The notes under the pieces: generated by a model
What the model was told of the DNA's origin: nothing
Seen by the model: the letters and a program-made list of their open reading frames with translations, nothing else
The model's database searches: none
Part shown: positions 12,349 to 12,360 of the stretch, piece by piece
Position numbering within the stretch: position 1 is the first letter of the stretch
How the letters are laid out: every line of letters starts with the position of its first letter
Program-made: the position numbers and the translations under genes
Origin: Acidimicrobiia bacterium
GTDB taxonomy: Bacteria > Actinomycetota > Acidimicrobiia > Acidimicrobiales > Ilumatobacteraceae
Reading direction: 5' to 3'
Length of the DNA: 12,360 nucleotides
Assembly (NCBI GenBank): GCA_010025655.1
Contig: RGSV01000016.1
Span: forward strand, 1 to 12,360

Positions 12349-12360
12349 CAAGTACGACGC

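Noticed and set aside
12349..12360. Encoded CCA end or a second tRNA
   Set aside because: The bases after the discriminator are CAA, not CCA, and only 12 bases remain, too few to judge a second tRNA.

Overview
This is a high-GC (roughly 60%) chromosomal window that looks actinobacterial. Supporting signs are a PIN-PhoH fusion protein, HU followed by a lysine/alanine-rich basic peptide, a coenzyme F420 biosynthesis guanylyltransferase, many GTG starts, and -10-like TANNNT motifs placed so close to start codons that most transcripts would be leaderless. The gene set resembles Acidimicrobiia (Ilumatobacter-like) rather than mycobacteria or streptomycetes, but that placement is inference. No mobile element, CRISPR array or phage gene was seen. 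The protein genes look intact except phoH2, which runs off the left edge.

Layout. Bases 1-1337 (minus) hold most of a PIN-PhoH ATPase. Bases 1338-1825 are a non-coding region with hairpins and one perfect DnaA-box 9-mer. Next, on the plus strand, come HU (1826-2107) and a 31-residue, extremely basic peptide gene (2144-2239) too short for normal gene calling. They are followed by a hairpin and a strong intrinsic terminator. cofC/fbiD (minus) and gpsA (plus) then diverge from a 23-bp gap whose two -10 motifs overlap. gpsA leads a plus-strand cluster with an uncharacterised 406-residue protein and rnhB, the last two overlapping by one base. A convergent acyl-CoA dehydrogenase gene (minus) is divergent from a small Nfu_N-like protein gene (plus). 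Then come a helix-turn-helix/cobalamin-binding regulator with CarH-like residues and an uncharacterised 174-residue protein. On the minus strand a VIT1/CCC1-type metal transporter gene is followed by a DUF2237 gene. Finally gltX, a membrane-anchored DUF218 (YdcF-like) protein and tRNA-Gln(CUG) lie on the plus strand.

How the genes relate. From memory, hupB, fbiD (cofC) and gpsA are also near neighbours in Mycobacterium, with gltX and tRNA-Gln/Glu nearby, so this looks like an old core actinobacterial neighbourhood with lineage-specific insertions. The most interesting point is HU. Mycobacterial HupB is an HU domain fused to a long Lys/Ala-rich tail. Here HU is tailless, and a tail-like peptide is encoded as its own cistron 36 bases downstream, in the same frame, with only the HU stop codon between them. 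The second is the cobalamin-binding regulator, which may be a light or B12 sensor. The third is the apparently general leaderless promoter layout, TANNNT about 5-8 bases before the start codon, seen at eight genes here.
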